In this document: piece after piece, positions 36,433-47,791 of the stretch
Layout of the letters: every line of letters begins with the position of its first letter
Position numbering within the stretch: the first letter of the stretch is position 1
From: Zopfochytrium polystomum
Taxonomy: Eukaryota; Chytridiomycota; Chytridiomycetes; Chytridiales; Chytridiaceae
NCBI GenBank assembly: GCA_025765615.1
Contig: JAIVFJ010000165.1
Coordinates: 82,403-146,402 of the forward strand
Direction of reading: 5' to 3'
Length of the DNA: 64,000 bases
The notes under the pieces: model-generated
Seen by the model: only the letters and a program-made list of their open reading frames with translations
What the model was told of the DNA's origin: nothing
The model's database searches: none
Translations under genes and position numbers: made by a program

Positions 36433-38078
36433 ATGAAGCGCGCCGCCGCGCCCAGCTTTTCCACCCCCGCCGCCGCCGCCGCCGCCGCCACCGCCGCCCT
36501 CGGCGACCCCGACACCAACGACCTCCCCTCCTCGCTGCTCTTCGTCACCGCCTACGGCTATGTCGTCGCCCTCCACAAGCTGGCGCGCCTCGCTGGACGG
36601 CACCGGCTACAACCCCACCGTCGTGCAGCCCCACCCGCCCTCGCGCTCGCTCCTGGTCGCCTCCGGCCCCAACCTGCGCGCCCTCTCCGCCGCGACGGGA
36701 AAGCAGCTCTGGGAAAACCGACTAAACGGCATCGGCATGGGGTACCCCTCGCTCGCGTTCGCTCCGCCGCGACCGCCCCCCCACTCGTCAGGCGGCTCTG
36801 ACGAGGAGGCCGCCGGCAGCTATTCCCCGCCACCGCGCCCGGCTCTGCCGCTGAAGCGGACGGTGTGCTCACGCTGAATGGCATCGTCTTTGTCGCAACA
36901 AACGGGATCGTGCGCGCCATTCGCTTGGTTGACGGAGCGGACCTTTGGGAGTTTAAAACGTCAATGTTTGCCGGTGCCTCATCTTTGCCAGGACTGCTGA
37001 TTGAAGACAGTGTCTTGTACGTCGCCGGCAACGGAAGGGTGTGGGCGCTGGACCCGTTTAGGGGAAAGCAGGTTGATTTTAGCCCTCACTAGTCCTTGAA
37101 TTTCAGTTGACTGTTTTTCTTCTCAGTTGTGGTTTGCCGACATCAAGCACAGGTTCTATTGCACGATGGCAACCATGCGATCGAGTCAGCTCTCTCGACC
37201 GTACCGCTTCGACCCAAGTGCTCCTCCAGGGGCCGCTCCAACCGCCCCGCCTCCTTCGATAGATCCGCCAAAGAAAACGACGCCCTCCAACGGCGTCGAC
37301 GACAGCCCCCTTTACGTCGCTGCCAACGGCTACATCTCTGTCATGAACAGCAGAGACGGATTCCGTGTCAGAGTCGGCAACAACGTCGATATCGCGCTGA
37401 GCGGGGTCGGGTACACCCCAGCCGGGATCATCCCGCTCCCGCGGAGCAACTCCGCCATCGTGTCCGCGGGCATCAATCTCCGCAGAGTGTCCCTGGCCGA
37501 CGGCAAGCTCATGTGGGAGAACACACTCAGCGGTATGGGGCTCGGCGTACTTTCGGTTCTCGTGGGCGGCGGTGTGCCCGCGTCCTCGGACGCCGCCAAC
37601 CCCAACGAACTGCCCGCTTACGCGGCCGAAGCGCCCCCCGTCGCCGGCCCTTCGACCGCGCGGCACGCCGAGATCTCTGATTCACCGGTCTTTGTCGCGG
37701 TCCACGGCAAGATCTTTGCCGTGCGCGTGTCGAACGGAGAGGTCCTCTGGCGCTTCGATCCTGGCATGTTTAGCCGCATCGATTTGCCGCGGCTCTTGGC
37801 GACGACGGATGGGCTGGTGTACTTGGCTGGTCGAGACAAGGTCGATTGCGTGGATGCGCGAACCGGAACGAGGGTAAGCTCCTTTTGGGTGACGTAAGGG
37901 GGTTCCCTTGTTGAAACTGGCAAGTTTGCAGAAATGGAGGGGATCAAACGGGCACATGGGCGTGGCCAACCTCGCAACAATGCTTTCCGGGAATGGAGAG
38001 ACCAACCGCAGTTCGCCCTACGACGTCAACTTGAAGCAAACCATGGACGACGATCGAAACAGGAACTCGAGCGGCTGA
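36433..38078 (+). pseudogene. PQQ-type beta-propeller gene, copy 1 (exon 1 damaged)
   Basis: Exons 36433-37071, 37127-37873 and 37932-38078. Blade-like repeats such as LFVTAYGYVVALHK, NLRALSAATGKQLWEN, VFVATNGIVRAIRLVDGADLW and VLYVAGNGRVWALD are typical of PQQ/quinoprotein-like beta-propellers, whose blades bind a cofactor or partner. Compared with copy 2, exon 1 has an 11-base deletion at about 36578 and a 1-base deletion at about 36845. The two together restore frame but leave about 90 codons shifted, with a stop inside. Exons 2 and 3 are open and intact. It ends earlier (NSSG) than copy 2. Cellular role unknown. Confidence 0.7.
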
Positions 38079-39071
38079 GAGGCGAACTTGGGAATGAAAA
38101 TGGCGGCTGAGGTGGCAGAAACACTACTGGACTTTTTTTTCAGATCCGAACCACATTCTTGCCGCTGTTGCGAGGATTCCTTGCAACAGAGATACCGTTG
38201 CCTCTCCATCAACATTGATTTGCTTCTGCTTTAAGAGCCATAAACCCTTTATGCATAGCGAATGAACGGCATCCACGAGATCGCGAGGATTGGAACAACG
38301 GGCCGATCAATGAGCCGTTAACAATGACGACAAGGCTTTTGCAGAGATTGGCGAGCGCGGCCATGCTGGCTGCACTCACTCAATGCGACGCACAAAAAAA
38401 AGGACCTCTCTGCTTTACGAAAAGGACAAGCTTTCACTCCAAAATCTGAATCTTCACAAATGACTGTTGAAAGACTGCTGAAGGAAAAACGAGAAATGGC
38501 TAAAGTCAACCAGAGAGAATGGGGCTGCAATAATATCAAAAGAGACTTGTTCCTCAATTCCCCTGCCTCCGCGGTTTTGCTCGGTCGCCTGCTCGCTTGC
38601 AGTATCATCTCCGAGTCTAGTCGACGAGTAAAAATAAAACGGATAGGAATCGGCACCGACCGCCGTCGTAGCAGTGAGACGCTGAAAAGCCAAAATGAGG
38701 AGAACATCTTCACCAAGAGGCAACGGGCCGGGCATTGGATGGGCGGCTGGCGAAGGCGAAAGCAAAATGGAGGACGTGTCATAAACTCAAGATCATTTGA
38801 AGGTGGCGCGGTGAGAACAGCGACACGGGCGGTCCGCTGAGAAAGAGGACATGGTAACTCAATGCTTGCAGGCGAACCGTGCTCACTTTCCGGGCTACAG
38901 TAGCGGGTAGGATGCTGGGGAAATGAGCGAAAGCTGCGCAAAAAAAGGGTTAGGGAGGAGAAGAACGACTGTGAGAGAAATACGTAACCGCAACTGAGGG
39001 GAAAAATTGTCCGGCGAGCTCACGCATTTTGTCGCGGTCCTACTTGAGGAGTCGCGACGAGAGCGGTAGAT
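38079..39071. other. Spacer between the two propeller copies
   Basis: Frames of 207 codons (minus, 38318-38941) and 126 codons (plus, 38460-38840) overlap each other. Neither has a domain or codon bias, and I treat both as chance. Confidence 0.4.
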
Positions 39072-40788
39072 ATGGCGACCAGCGAGAAGACTCCCAAGGC
39101 CTGCCCGTCACTTTCGCAACTGGAAGGCCCTTCTATCACCGCCCGCCACCACACCGACAACAACCCCGACACCAACGACCTCCCCTCGTCCCTGATCTTC
39201 GTCACCGCGTACGGATACGTCGTCGCCCTCCACAAAGGCTGCACCGCCTGGCACACCGCGCTGGCCGGCACCGGCTACAACCCCACCGTCGTGCAGCCCC
39301 ACCCGCCCTCGCGCGCGCTCCTCGTCGCCTCCGGCCCCAACCTGCGCGCCCTCTCCGCCGCGACGGGCAAGCAGCTCTGGGAAAACCGCCTCACCGGCAT
39401 CGGCGTTGGGTACCCCTCGCTCGCGTTCTCCCCGCCGCGCCCGCCGCCTCCGCATTCCGACGAGGAGGCCGCCGGCGGCTACGCCCTGCCGCCCCTCCCC
39501 AACGCGGCCGCCGAAGCGGACGGCGTGCTCACGCTGAATGGTATTGTCTTTGTCGCGACGAACGGGATCGTGCGCGCCATTCGCTTGGCCGACGGCGCGG
39601 ACCTTTGGGAGTTTAAAACGTCAATGATTGCCGGTGCCTCGACCTTGCCTGGGCTGCTGATTGAAGACGGTGTCTTGTTCGTCGCAGGGAACGGAAGGGT
39701 GTGGGCGCTGGACACGTTTAAAGGAAAGCAGGTTGGTCAGCCCCTACGGCATTTAAGATTTGACCCTTTCTCCTTAGTTGTGGTTTGCCGACATCAAGCA
39801 CAGGTTCTATTGCACGCTGGCCACCATGCGATCCAGTCAGCTTTCTCGGCTGTATCGCTTCGACCCAAGTACTCCTCCTGGGGCCATCGCGACTGCCCTG
39901 CCTCCTTCGATAGATCCGCCAAAGAGGACACCGCCCTCCAACGGCGTCGACGACGGCCCCCTTTTCATCGCTGCCAACGGCTACATCTCTGTCATGAACA
40001 GCAGAGACGGATCCCGCGTCACGGTCGGCAACAATGTGGATATCGCGCTGAGCGGGGTCGGGTACACCCCAGCCGGGATCAACTCCGCCATCGTGTCCGC
40101 AGGCATCAACCTCCGCAGAGTGTCCCTGTCCGACGGCAGGCTCATGTGGGAGAACACTCTCAGCGGCATAGGACTTGGCGTCCTTTCGGTTCTCGTCGGC
40201 GCCGGTGTGCCCGACTCCCCTCGCGCCGCCAGCCACAACGAACTGCCCGCGTACGCCGCCGAGGCGGCCCCCGTCGCCGGTCCGTCGACCTCGCGGCACG
40301 CCGAGAGTTTGGATTCGCCCGTGTTTGTCGCGGTCCACGGCAAGGTCTTTGCGGTCGCGCGTGTCGGACGGAGAGACCCTCTGGGGCTTCGATCCTGGCA
40401 TGTTTAGCCGCATCGATTTGCCGCGACTGCTGGCGACGACTGATGGTGTGTACTTGGCCGGAAAAGAGAAAGTCGACTGCGTGGATGCGCAGACCGGAAC
40501 GAGGGTACGTCTGGGGGGTGATGGGCAGGGGTGTTTTCCCCTTGTTGACACTGGCAACGTGACTGTGGGGTACTTTGCTCTTTTCTCTTTAGAAATGGAG
40601 GGGATCCAGCGGACACTGGGGCGCCCAACATCGCCACAATGCTTTCTGGGAACGGCGAGACAAACCGCAGCTCGCCATACGACGTCAACCTGAAGCAATG
40701 CATGGACGACGATCGAAACAGGAACCGCTCGTCGGCCGCGGAAGGAGTATTGATGCATGAGGCTCAAGCCGAGTACCGCGATGCGTAA
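39072..40788 (+). pseudogene. PQQ-type beta-propeller gene, copy 2 (exons 2 and 3 damaged)
   Basis: Exons 39072-39731, 39778-40504 and 40593-40788. Exon 1 is fully open (220 codons) with blades LIFVTAYGYVVALHKG, WHTALAGTGYNPTVVQ, LRALSAATGKQLWEN, FVATNGIVRAIRLADG. Exon 2 has one extra base near 40353 (VFAV, then a shift; copy 1 reads AVRVSNGEVLWRFDPG). Exon 3 lacks two bases near 40615 relative to copy 1. Exon lengths (727 and 196 nt) agree with a +1 and a -2 change. The end in the restored frame would be HEAQAEYRDA. The pattern of damage is complementary to copy 1. Predicted as PQQ-like repeat protein; ligand unknown. Confidence 0.7.
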
Positions 40789-43046
40789 GCTCGCCTGACA
40801 ATCACTATGGCCATGAATCTTGGGGGGTAGAGTGGATCCAAACCCAACTTTGGGAGGACAGGTAAAAAAAGCCCCCGCTAATGAGCGCCGTCTGGGCAGC
40901 AAGGTAGAAGTGGATTCTGCAAAAGTGCAAATCCTAGTTTTCTTTATGAAGGATTACGTAAACTGGACTGTATTGTTTCCTTTGAAAATTGTGGATTGGC
41001 TGAAAAATGTGTTTGGAGATATCAGGGTGGTCACTCGTATGCAAACCACGCCTCCCACAGGTTTACATGAAAATTAAGTTCACTTTAGAAAAGAGTTTGG
41101 ATAAGTGTTTATTTTTAACCCTCCCCTTAAGCCTCTGCCGTTGTATTTTGTTGTATTGTATGCACAACAATGTTAGGACTGACCATCGCTTTATTCATGA
41201 ATTATCCTTTCACTATGCAAGTTCTTTTGCTCCACAGTAAACCAGCAAACACTGTGCTTAACACAATTGCATGCCAAAAAATAAGGAACTCAGACAAAGA
41301 TTGATCTGCTATTTAAAGACCTGCGTAGCAGGATGTGTCAACTCAAATGTCAGGAACACAGGACTTGTGAGACTCAAAAGAAAGATAATTTTTGACAACT
41401 GCTGTACCCGAAGCAGATGCACTTAATAGAAATGGATTTTTAACAACTGCTGCGTCTGTGGCAGACGCAGGCTTGTTAGACTTAATAGAAATAGGATTTT
41501 GACAACTGCTGCGCCTGTGGCAGATGCAGGACTTGTCAAGCCACTGGTACATAGCGTAATTCACAAACTCCTTAAACAGTATCACTTTGTTTAAACATTT
41601 CCCTGCAGTTACTTCCAAAAAATATCTCTTCGTGCCGACTTTCAATTTCCGCAGAAACAGGCTTTAAATTGTCAGTCTGCCTTTGCTTGTGATTTCATCG
41701 TGTTTTAAGCCTACGACTCAAAAGCTCCACACATGCCAACAATCCTCGAAGCAGTGGCTGTTAAAGTAAGTGAAATTTTCTGATATCTGTCTCAGGTTTG
41801 CAACTGCTGATTAATAAGTGATAGAAGCCAGTCGTTCCAGAAAGGTCATCTCAGCAACAAGAGTTTTCAGCACATCAGTCAATCTCGTCGAAGTGCGCGT
41901 GTGCACTCAAGTATAAACCATCTAAAGCCCTTATTCTACGCTGTCAGTTCCATGTGAGTGTGATTGAGCTTTCAATGAATGCAGGGAGTTACCATCAAGC
42001 TTCTATGATAAACCTGACCTTCCAACGTGTTCAGTCCGATTTGGATTTCAGCAAAGTAATTGAGCTTCCTCTTTTGCAGCTTGGCTGTTCCATTGGCTCG
42101 TCTAAGCTGTAAAGACTGTTGGGTCGTTGGGGGAAAAACGGGATAGCAATAATCAAAAGACGAAACCTCAAAAAATTCGAGTGCCGTCCCACCTCGTACA
42201 GGAGGTCTTCCACGACGGTTCTTGGGCTCAGCGTCCAGTAGCTGCAGCGGTTAATTTCTTCGAAGCTTGCATTAATTCATTAGCGCATGCAGAACACTGG
42301 GAATAAAAGCCTACTTTCGCAAAAGTGCTTCCGTGGACCTTCGGTCGGCGAGAGTAAGGAAGCATTGTACAAGACAGCTGGTGAGTCACTCTGTACCGTC
42401 CAGTACACTGTCGGACAAGATTAGTGGAGGCACTGGGGCTGCCCGTGCATGCTTGTGGGGCAACCCATTATTGCACGCGTGATACGAAGCCAAATAGAGA
42501 TGCAACGTGACCCGCGGTGGCTTGCGACTTGAAGCCCATGTATTTTACAAGCTTTGGCAGAATTGACATTTGCTTTGCCCTGTCGTATAAATACCCCCCC
42601 CTCTTCTAAGAATGCCACCCCACATAACAAACCTCAAACAAAAATACCAAGTCAGGCAAAGTCCGCACAAAAAACAAGATGAAATTCCAAACCCTCTCCC
42701 GCCCGCCATCCTCGTCCTCTGCCACCTCTCCGCCGTCCTCTCGCTCCCCATCGGCGACTCGACCGCAATTCTTCTTCCATTTGCCTCCCAGGAAAGTCAG
42801 TGAGAGACCTTGCAATGCCCCACTCAGTATAATGCCTCATGTGGAACATGTGTTGTATGGTCGGCATAACTGATTCAAAATGCGTTTCAATCGAAGGGCC
42901 AGAGTTCCCACAGAGAACAAGCACAGACACTTCCAGTGACTTGCCCGAGCAGTGGATTAGGCCACAACACCAGCCAGGTGACAGCCTACCAGGACGATCG
43001 TCCGTCTTTTTTTTATTTTATTTTATTTTATTTTTTTTTTTTTTTG
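40789..43046. other. AT-richer, gene-poor region
   Basis: Base composition drops to AT-rich and no domain is recognised on either strand. A short frame near 42679-42810 contains a signal-peptide-like hydrophobic stretch (LPPAILVLCHLSAVLSLP) that might be a stray first exon. The region may be decayed mobile DNA. Confidence 0.4.
41365..41540. repeat. Three tandem copies of a unit of about 59 bp
   Basis: The unit contains TTAATAGAAAT, GACAACTGCTGC, and a hairpin-like CTGTGGCAGATGCAGG. Copies begin near 41365, 41422 and 41481 and diverge by several substitutions; the first is the most changed. Confidence 0.75.
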
Positions 43047-43170
43047 TTGGCAGAAAACGGCACAGCGAACCTCTCGATCGTCGAGGCGAAGCAGGCGTTG
43101 TGAGAGGTGAACCGCGATTGTGCCATTTTTGTTGATCTGTGGATTATGACGGTGGAAGTGGTTTTGGCGG
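43047..43170 (+). pseudogene. Stray copy of the last CHO2 exon and 3' UTR
   Basis: After a T-rich tract and TTGGCAG comes a frame ending LSIVEAKQAL and a TGA. The true CHO2 last exon reads IIEAKQAL and a TGA, with near-identical bases. Similarity continues past the stop (both have a TCTGTGGATT motif followed by a CGGTGG motif). No upstream CHO2 exons are seen here, so this is a 3'-end duplicate. Confidence 0.55.
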
Positions 43171-43185
43171 TACTGATTGCTTTAT

Positions 43186-43188
<3 letters not shown>

Positions 43189-43226
<38 letters not shown>
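43189..43226. repeat. T38 homopolymer
   Basis: 38 consecutive T directly after the CHO2-like fragment; a TTTTA-rich run also lies at about 43010-43045. Confidence 0.9.
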
Positions 43227-43629
43227 CCTCTTTGGGTGGGACCAAAGTGGAAGGGGAGTACCGAGAAGCAACTACTTTGACAACATGGAAGCGAAAACTG
43301 GTACTTGGTTTCTGGTTACATGGTTGATAACGCCGCGGAAGATCGCGCATGGTGCTGCCAACTCGTCGCCGCCTCCATTCGTCGCGAATAATGCTCTTTT
43401 TTTTTTGCGGTGTGAGGATGGATTGCCTCCAAATGACCAAATCAAGTTCAGCTGGGTCCTTTCGCAAACTTCAGCTGTGTTTGGACGACACACCGAAAAG
43501 ACCATATGGGGCGAGCATTATCCATAACATTCACATTATATTTACGCTGGTCACTGCTTTCGCACATAATTGGCATTCGCATACACAAACTCACAAATAG
43601 TCACATCGATCGAACAAAGGCTTGACTGA

Positions 43630-43730
43630 AGATAAAGAGCGAAAGGGAGAGAGAAAGAGAGAGAAAGTGAGAGAAAGTGAGAGAAAGTGAGAGAAAGTGA
43701 GAGAGTGAGAGAGAGAGAGAGAGGAGGGGG
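43630..43730. repeat. (GA)n / GAGAAAGT microsatellite
   Basis: A purine-rich tract with several AGTGAGAGAA units and then GA dinucleotides, upstream of no recognisable gene. Confidence 0.85.
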
Positions 43731-43923
43731 AAGAGAGAGCAAAACAGAAGAAGACAACGGCAGAGAGAATGATAAGGAAGGAAGTAATTAAAAATTACTT
43801 GCGGAGGGTCGCTACAAAGCCCAGAGGGCGGCAGCCACACAAGATGACATCGCGAACTGATAAATCACAAATCAGGGTGTTTTTTCGGTCAAAAAAACTC
43901 GAGAGTTGAAACAGGCCTTTCCC

Positions 43924-45063
43924 TCAACGGCCAGACTTGGCGCAAACACTGGCCCGCGGCCGGCAGCGCCGCAGCGGCGGCGAAGCCGGCGGTGACGGCA
44001 ACGACGCAGTCCGGCGGCAGAGTTGCTGCCGTCGCGCCTTTGGTGCCGCGTTCGTTGCAGCCACTTTCTTTGCGGTAGTCTTCAGTGTCTTGACGAGACG
44101 TCGGAGGGGCGCGGGCGGGGAAATCGGAGGCGAGGGCAGCGACGAGGCGCGCTTGCGCCAGTCGTCGTCCGCGTTGGCAGTGAGGATCCCCGATAAAAAG
44201 GTATCATCGTTCTCGCCGAGCCAGCCCATTTCTATGGGAGTCAAGATGGGAAACTCGGCGTCGTCGTTGGCGGCGGCGCACGAGCTTTCCGACAAGAAGG
44301 CCCGACGCAGGAAATCAGGGTGGTCGCGCTTCTCAGATGTCGGTACATGCCCAGGGCCGGTCAGAAACACTTCTCCGTCGTCGCCGTCCTGCCAGCCCAT
44401 TTCCGCCGGCGAAAGGACCGGCACATCCCAAATATCGCAGTCGGCAGGGCTGCTCGGATCGAACGAGCAGCCTGCAAGCAAAGTGAATTCGTCGTCACCA
44501 TCAAGAAAGCCGCCGCAGTCGTCTACGCACCCCATCTCCTCGGGGGTGAGGATTTCCACGTCCCAGAGTTCTACATCTCGGAGGACCGTGTCCCGATTTA
44601 ATACTGAAATACATCCGAGTAGGTCTGCATCGTCCTCGTCGAGCCAGCCCATTTCCTCCGGTGTGAGGATGGGCGGGTCGTCGTACTCGAATAATTCAGC
44701 GACGGTCGCGCACCAACGGAGTTCGCGACCCCTTTCCTGCGTTTTCTTCTCCGCGAATGGGCCATTGCAGCTGTCGTCGGCCAGCTCCTCGATGGAAGCT
44801 GTTAGCCTGACCCCAGCCGTTCCATCGCCGTTAAGCCGCGCGGCATATCGGTATGTCGCGCCATCGACTGCAACGTCCAGCGAAACCCACTCCGACAGCA
44901 ACTCGTCGCGGTCGTGCGGAGAAGTTATTCGTGCCGTTCTTGACGACCTTGACAAGGCGGTGCTGAGAAGCCCGAGCCACAGCTGGTTCAATAAAAATGT
45001 ACGGGCCTCGCGACCTCGTCTCGTTACTTCGGGAAGGATCGAGCAGGGAGGGAGGCAAATCAC
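43924..45063 (-). CDS. Unknown acidic protein with four EMGW motif repeats
   Basis: A 379-residue open frame. Four copies of a motif recur at about residues 132, 171, 216 and 273: ILTPEEMGW, ILTPEEMGC, VLSPAEMGW, ILTPIEMGW. Each is preceded by a short acidic or WDV(E/P) lead-in and followed by an acidic patch (LDEDDADLL, LDGDDEF, QDGDDGEVF, GENDDTF). The C-terminus turns basic and Ser/Pro-rich (SSLPSPPISPP, TASLPSPPASPP, both near Arg/Lys clusters). Minus-strand codons are GC3-biased. An antisense frame (43937-45226) is also open, but its composition looks like a shadow. I do not recognise the family; the repeats resemble short linear binding motifs on an unstructured chain. The start codon is uncertain. 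Confidence 0.6.
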   Translation of the reverse strand: MICLPPCSILPEVTRRGREARTFLLNQLWLGLLSTALSRSSRTARITSPHDRDELLSEWVSLDVAVDGATYRYAARLNGDGTAGVRLTASIEELADDSCNGPFAEKKTQERGRELRWCATVAELFEYDDPPILTPEEMGWLDEDDADLLGCISVLNRDTVLRDVELWDVEILTPEEMGCVDDCGGFLDGDDEFTLLAGCSFDPSSPADCDIWDVPVLSPAEMGWQDGDDGEVFLTGPGHVPTSEKRDHPDFLRRAFLSESSCAAANDDAEFPILTPIEMGWLGENDDTFLSGILTANADDDWRKRASSLPSPPISPPAPLRRLVKTLKTTAKKVAATNAAPKARRQQLCRRTASLPSPPASPPLRRCRPRASVCAKSGR

Positions 45064-46138
45064 AGCCCAACCGCTTCACTCCCCCGTCCATCTCCTCCCC
45101 TGCCCTTCCTGCTCCAACCGATTATACAAAATGGTTCCGCTGAACTTCCTCGACTCGTGGTTGGTAAACTACAACCAAGCTCCCCAACTATTTCTTCCCC
45201 GCCCACCCCCCGCCCGACTTCCTTGAACCCTTAATCACCGGGTTTCAGCGGTTTGATTGCACGAGGAAGCACGACTCGGGCGGCATCCTTGCTCCTCTTT
45301 TATTTTTGCCTGGTTGTTTTTCTTCCATTTTCTTTTCTTCTGAATTTCAAGCTCCGAAACTCAGCAAAGAACAAAGAAAGAAAAAGAACTGAAGTGAACC
45401 CACCCTGAACTCCACCTTGAGCACCCACACTGATCGAAGGTATCATCATCACGATACCGTGGCATCCCCTCCTCGTCCGCTCGTGTTCTTAATCGCAGCC
45501 ACGCTTCTTATCCTTCTCGATTTCCTCCTTCCCACGACCACTTAGCTTGTTTCGACGCAATGCGCTGTTACTCGCCGCGAGCGCCTCTCCAAGCAAACGC
45601 GCTGCAACGGCCCTACGCAGAGTCAGCCCCTTTGCTCTTGGGCGTGCAGGTGGATTGGCGCAAAGATCTCTGTGGTGGCGAGCCCTTTTGGGTTGTGCTG
45701 TTATTGGAGGGCGTGGAGTGTTGAGAGAGTGCGGTGGAGAGGAATGAGCGCCGAACTGCGAATGAGGAAGAGTGGGTGTTCACGTCCGCCAGCAGCGCAG
45801 AGGGTTGTTTCGGACGAGGAGCTCGCGGAGAGCTGATGGGGCGGCCGCAAAAGGAGCAATAGGAGCAGGCAAAGGGCTGTTTGACTATCTATCATCGTGA
45901 CAGGGTGCTGTCAATGCAAACTGTCTTTTAACCAACGGTGGCACCTTCAGAAAACTTGTCTACCGTAGTGAACATAACGGAGAAAAATTGCTGTTTTTGA
46001 TGCAGTTCTTCTCTCCACCGAAGAAAAAAAGGGGGTGCAAATTTCCTTGTCTCTCCTGTCGCTGTCTGTCTGTCTGTCTGTCTGCCCAGCCTACGTTTCT
46101 TTTTTTTTGTTCTCACACCCGATCCCCCCAAAAACCAA
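45064..46138. other. Divergent intergenic region, no gene seen
   Basis: This lies between the EMGW protein (minus) and the ankyrin gene (plus). Short frames near 45547 and 45701 have no domain. A (TGTC)n run sits at about 46064-46085, just before the ankyrin start. Confidence 0.4.
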
Positions 46139-47617
46139 ATGTTCCGCGCCGTCGCCTCCGCCGTCGCCGGCGCCTTCAATTACGTGCTTTCGCCCGACGC
46201 CGGCCTGGAGCCACATCTCAGGCTCTTGAAGGCCGTCGGCGAGGGCGATGCTGCCAAGGTAGAAAGGCTCCTCGCCCAGGGCGCCGACCCAAACGCCTTG
46301 ATCAACTTCAGAGAATGGTTGGCCACGTCGAAAGACTTGCCCCGAGTCACCGTCATGCACCTCGTCTCCACAAGCGGACCAAACGCCGCCACCATCCTGG
46401 CCCTTCTCTTGGACAAGGGCGGCGACCCAAACGTTCTCGACGAACTCGGGTCCCCCCCGCTTTTGACCGCCATCGTCGAAGCTGGCGTGCCCGTCGCTTG
46501 CGTGCGACTGCTGCTGGAGCATGGCGCCAACCCAGACATCGTAACCAACGATCCCGAGATGCCCCGGACCGCTCTGATGGCCGCCGTGACGATGAAGAAC
46601 GCCGAGATCGTCCGCCTGCTTCTCCAGCACGGTGCCGACCCGAACGGCGTCACTCCGCCAGGGGCCAATCGAGACAGATACTTCATCCCGCTTCTCCTCG
46701 CCTCTGGCGCCGCAGCCAACACCGAAGTTGTCAACGCCCTCCTCGACGCCGGCGCCGACGTTTACGCCGCCGACCCGGACGGCCTGTCGCCCCTCCACAT
46801 GGCTGCCGCGACCACGAACCCAAACTTCCCGGACCGCCGCGCCTGCGCCGACGTCCTGCGCCTGCTCCTCGCCCGCGGCGCCGACCCGAACAAAACACGC
46901 AACGGAAAAATCGGCACCCCGCTCTTGACCGCGTGCATCACCGGCGACGTGGCCACCGTCGAGACGCTGCTCGACGCCGGCGCCGACGTCAATGCCGCCC
47001 CGCCGCCCAACCGCGAGTCCGCGCTGCTGAACGCCTGCGTGGCTGGCAAGCGGGACATTGTCCGAGTGCTCCTCGCGCGGGGCGCGAACCCCCGCGCCGA
47101 GTCGACGGGCAAGAACGGCTGGCAGAAAGTCACACCGCTCCATGGCGCTGCCGAGGGCGGCAACCGCGACGTCGTCAAGCTGCTCCTGGCGGCGCCCGGC
47201 GGCGGCGTCGACATCGACGCGGTCACGACCGCGCCGTTCACGCCGCTGACGCTCGCCATCGAGCTCGGGAACTTTGACTGCGCGCTCGAGCTGCTGGACG
47301 CCGGCGCCAGCGTCGACCTACTGCACCCGATCATTTCCGCCATTTCCCGCGGCGGCGCAGCGGGCGCGCTCCCCGTCGTGGAGGCGTTGGTGGATAGAAA
47401 GTGCGCACTTGCCGTTTACGGCCCCGAGGGCCACACCCCGCTGACGCTGGCGATCGCAAAGGGGAGCGCGGAGATTGTCAGGCTGCTGCTGGAGCGGGGG
47501 AAGATGGATCCCAATCAGACGAAGCAAGATGGAATGCCGCCGTTGGAACTCGCGCAGCTCGAAGGGTTTGGGGAGATTGTGGATCTGCTGAAGGCATCGG
47601 GGGCGGTGGAGCAGTAG
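46139..47617 (+). CDS. Ankyrin-repeat protein
   Basis: A single intact exon encodes 492 residues consisting almost wholly of ankyrin repeats (about eleven to twelve). Consensus phrases include LLKAVGEGDAAKVERLLAQG, ADPNVLDELGSPPLLTAI, CVRLLLEHGANPD, LLLQHGADPNGV, LLDAGADVYAADPDGLSPLH and VETLLDAGADVNAA. Such stacks bind other proteins; there is no attached enzymatic domain, signal peptide or membrane segment, so the role cannot be told. The first 25 residues (FRAVASAVAGAFNYVLS) are not ankyrin-like. It is one of the few intronless genes here. Start chosen at the first Met, which closely precedes the repeats. Confidence 0.88.
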   Translation: MFRAVASAVAGAFNYVLSPDAGLEPHLRLLKAVGEGDAAKVERLLAQGADPNALINFREWLATSKDLPRVTVMHLVSTSGPNAATILALLLDKGGDPNVLDELGSPPLLTAIVEAGVPVACVRLLLEHGANPDIVTNDPEMPRTALMAAVTMKNAEIVRLLLQHGADPNGVTPPGANRDRYFIPLLLASGAAANTEVVNALLDAGADVYAADPDGLSPLHMAAATTNPNFPDRRACADVLRLLLARGADPNKTRNGKIGTPLLTACITGDVATVETLLDAGADVNAAPPPNRESALLNACVAGKRDIVRVLLARGANPRAESTGKNGWQKVTPLHGAAEGGNRDVVKLLLAAPGGGVDIDAVTTAPFTPLTLAIELGNFDCALELLDAGASVDLLHPIISAISRGGAAGALPVVEALVDRKCALAVYGPEGHTPLTLAIAKGSAEIVRLLLERGKMDPNQTKQDGMPPLELAQLEGFGEIVDLLKASGAVEQ

Positions 47618-47791
47618 CGGGGGGGGCTTGTTCAAAGCTGGCCGCGAGGGCGCTTATTGTAAAAAAGCTTGATAAATGTCGTCGCTTCACTTACTGTATG
47701 AATGGCGGTTGGGGCTTTGGCGTCGTCTGCTCGCCCCTTGCCACACGCACCTTAGACTGGCAGACAGCAAGACACAGGACGAAAGAAGGCG

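Noticed and set aside
38318..38941. 207-codon minus-strand frame between the propeller copies
   Set aside because: No domain, poor codon bias, and overlaps another open frame on the opposite strand.
43937..45226. 429-codon plus-strand frame
   Set aside because: Overlaps the EMGW protein. The minus strand shows better codon bias and a protein-level repeat with acidic flanks; the plus frame is Ser-rich shadow.
45988..47277. 429-codon Arg-rich frame
   Set aside because: Alternate frame of the intact ankyrin gene.
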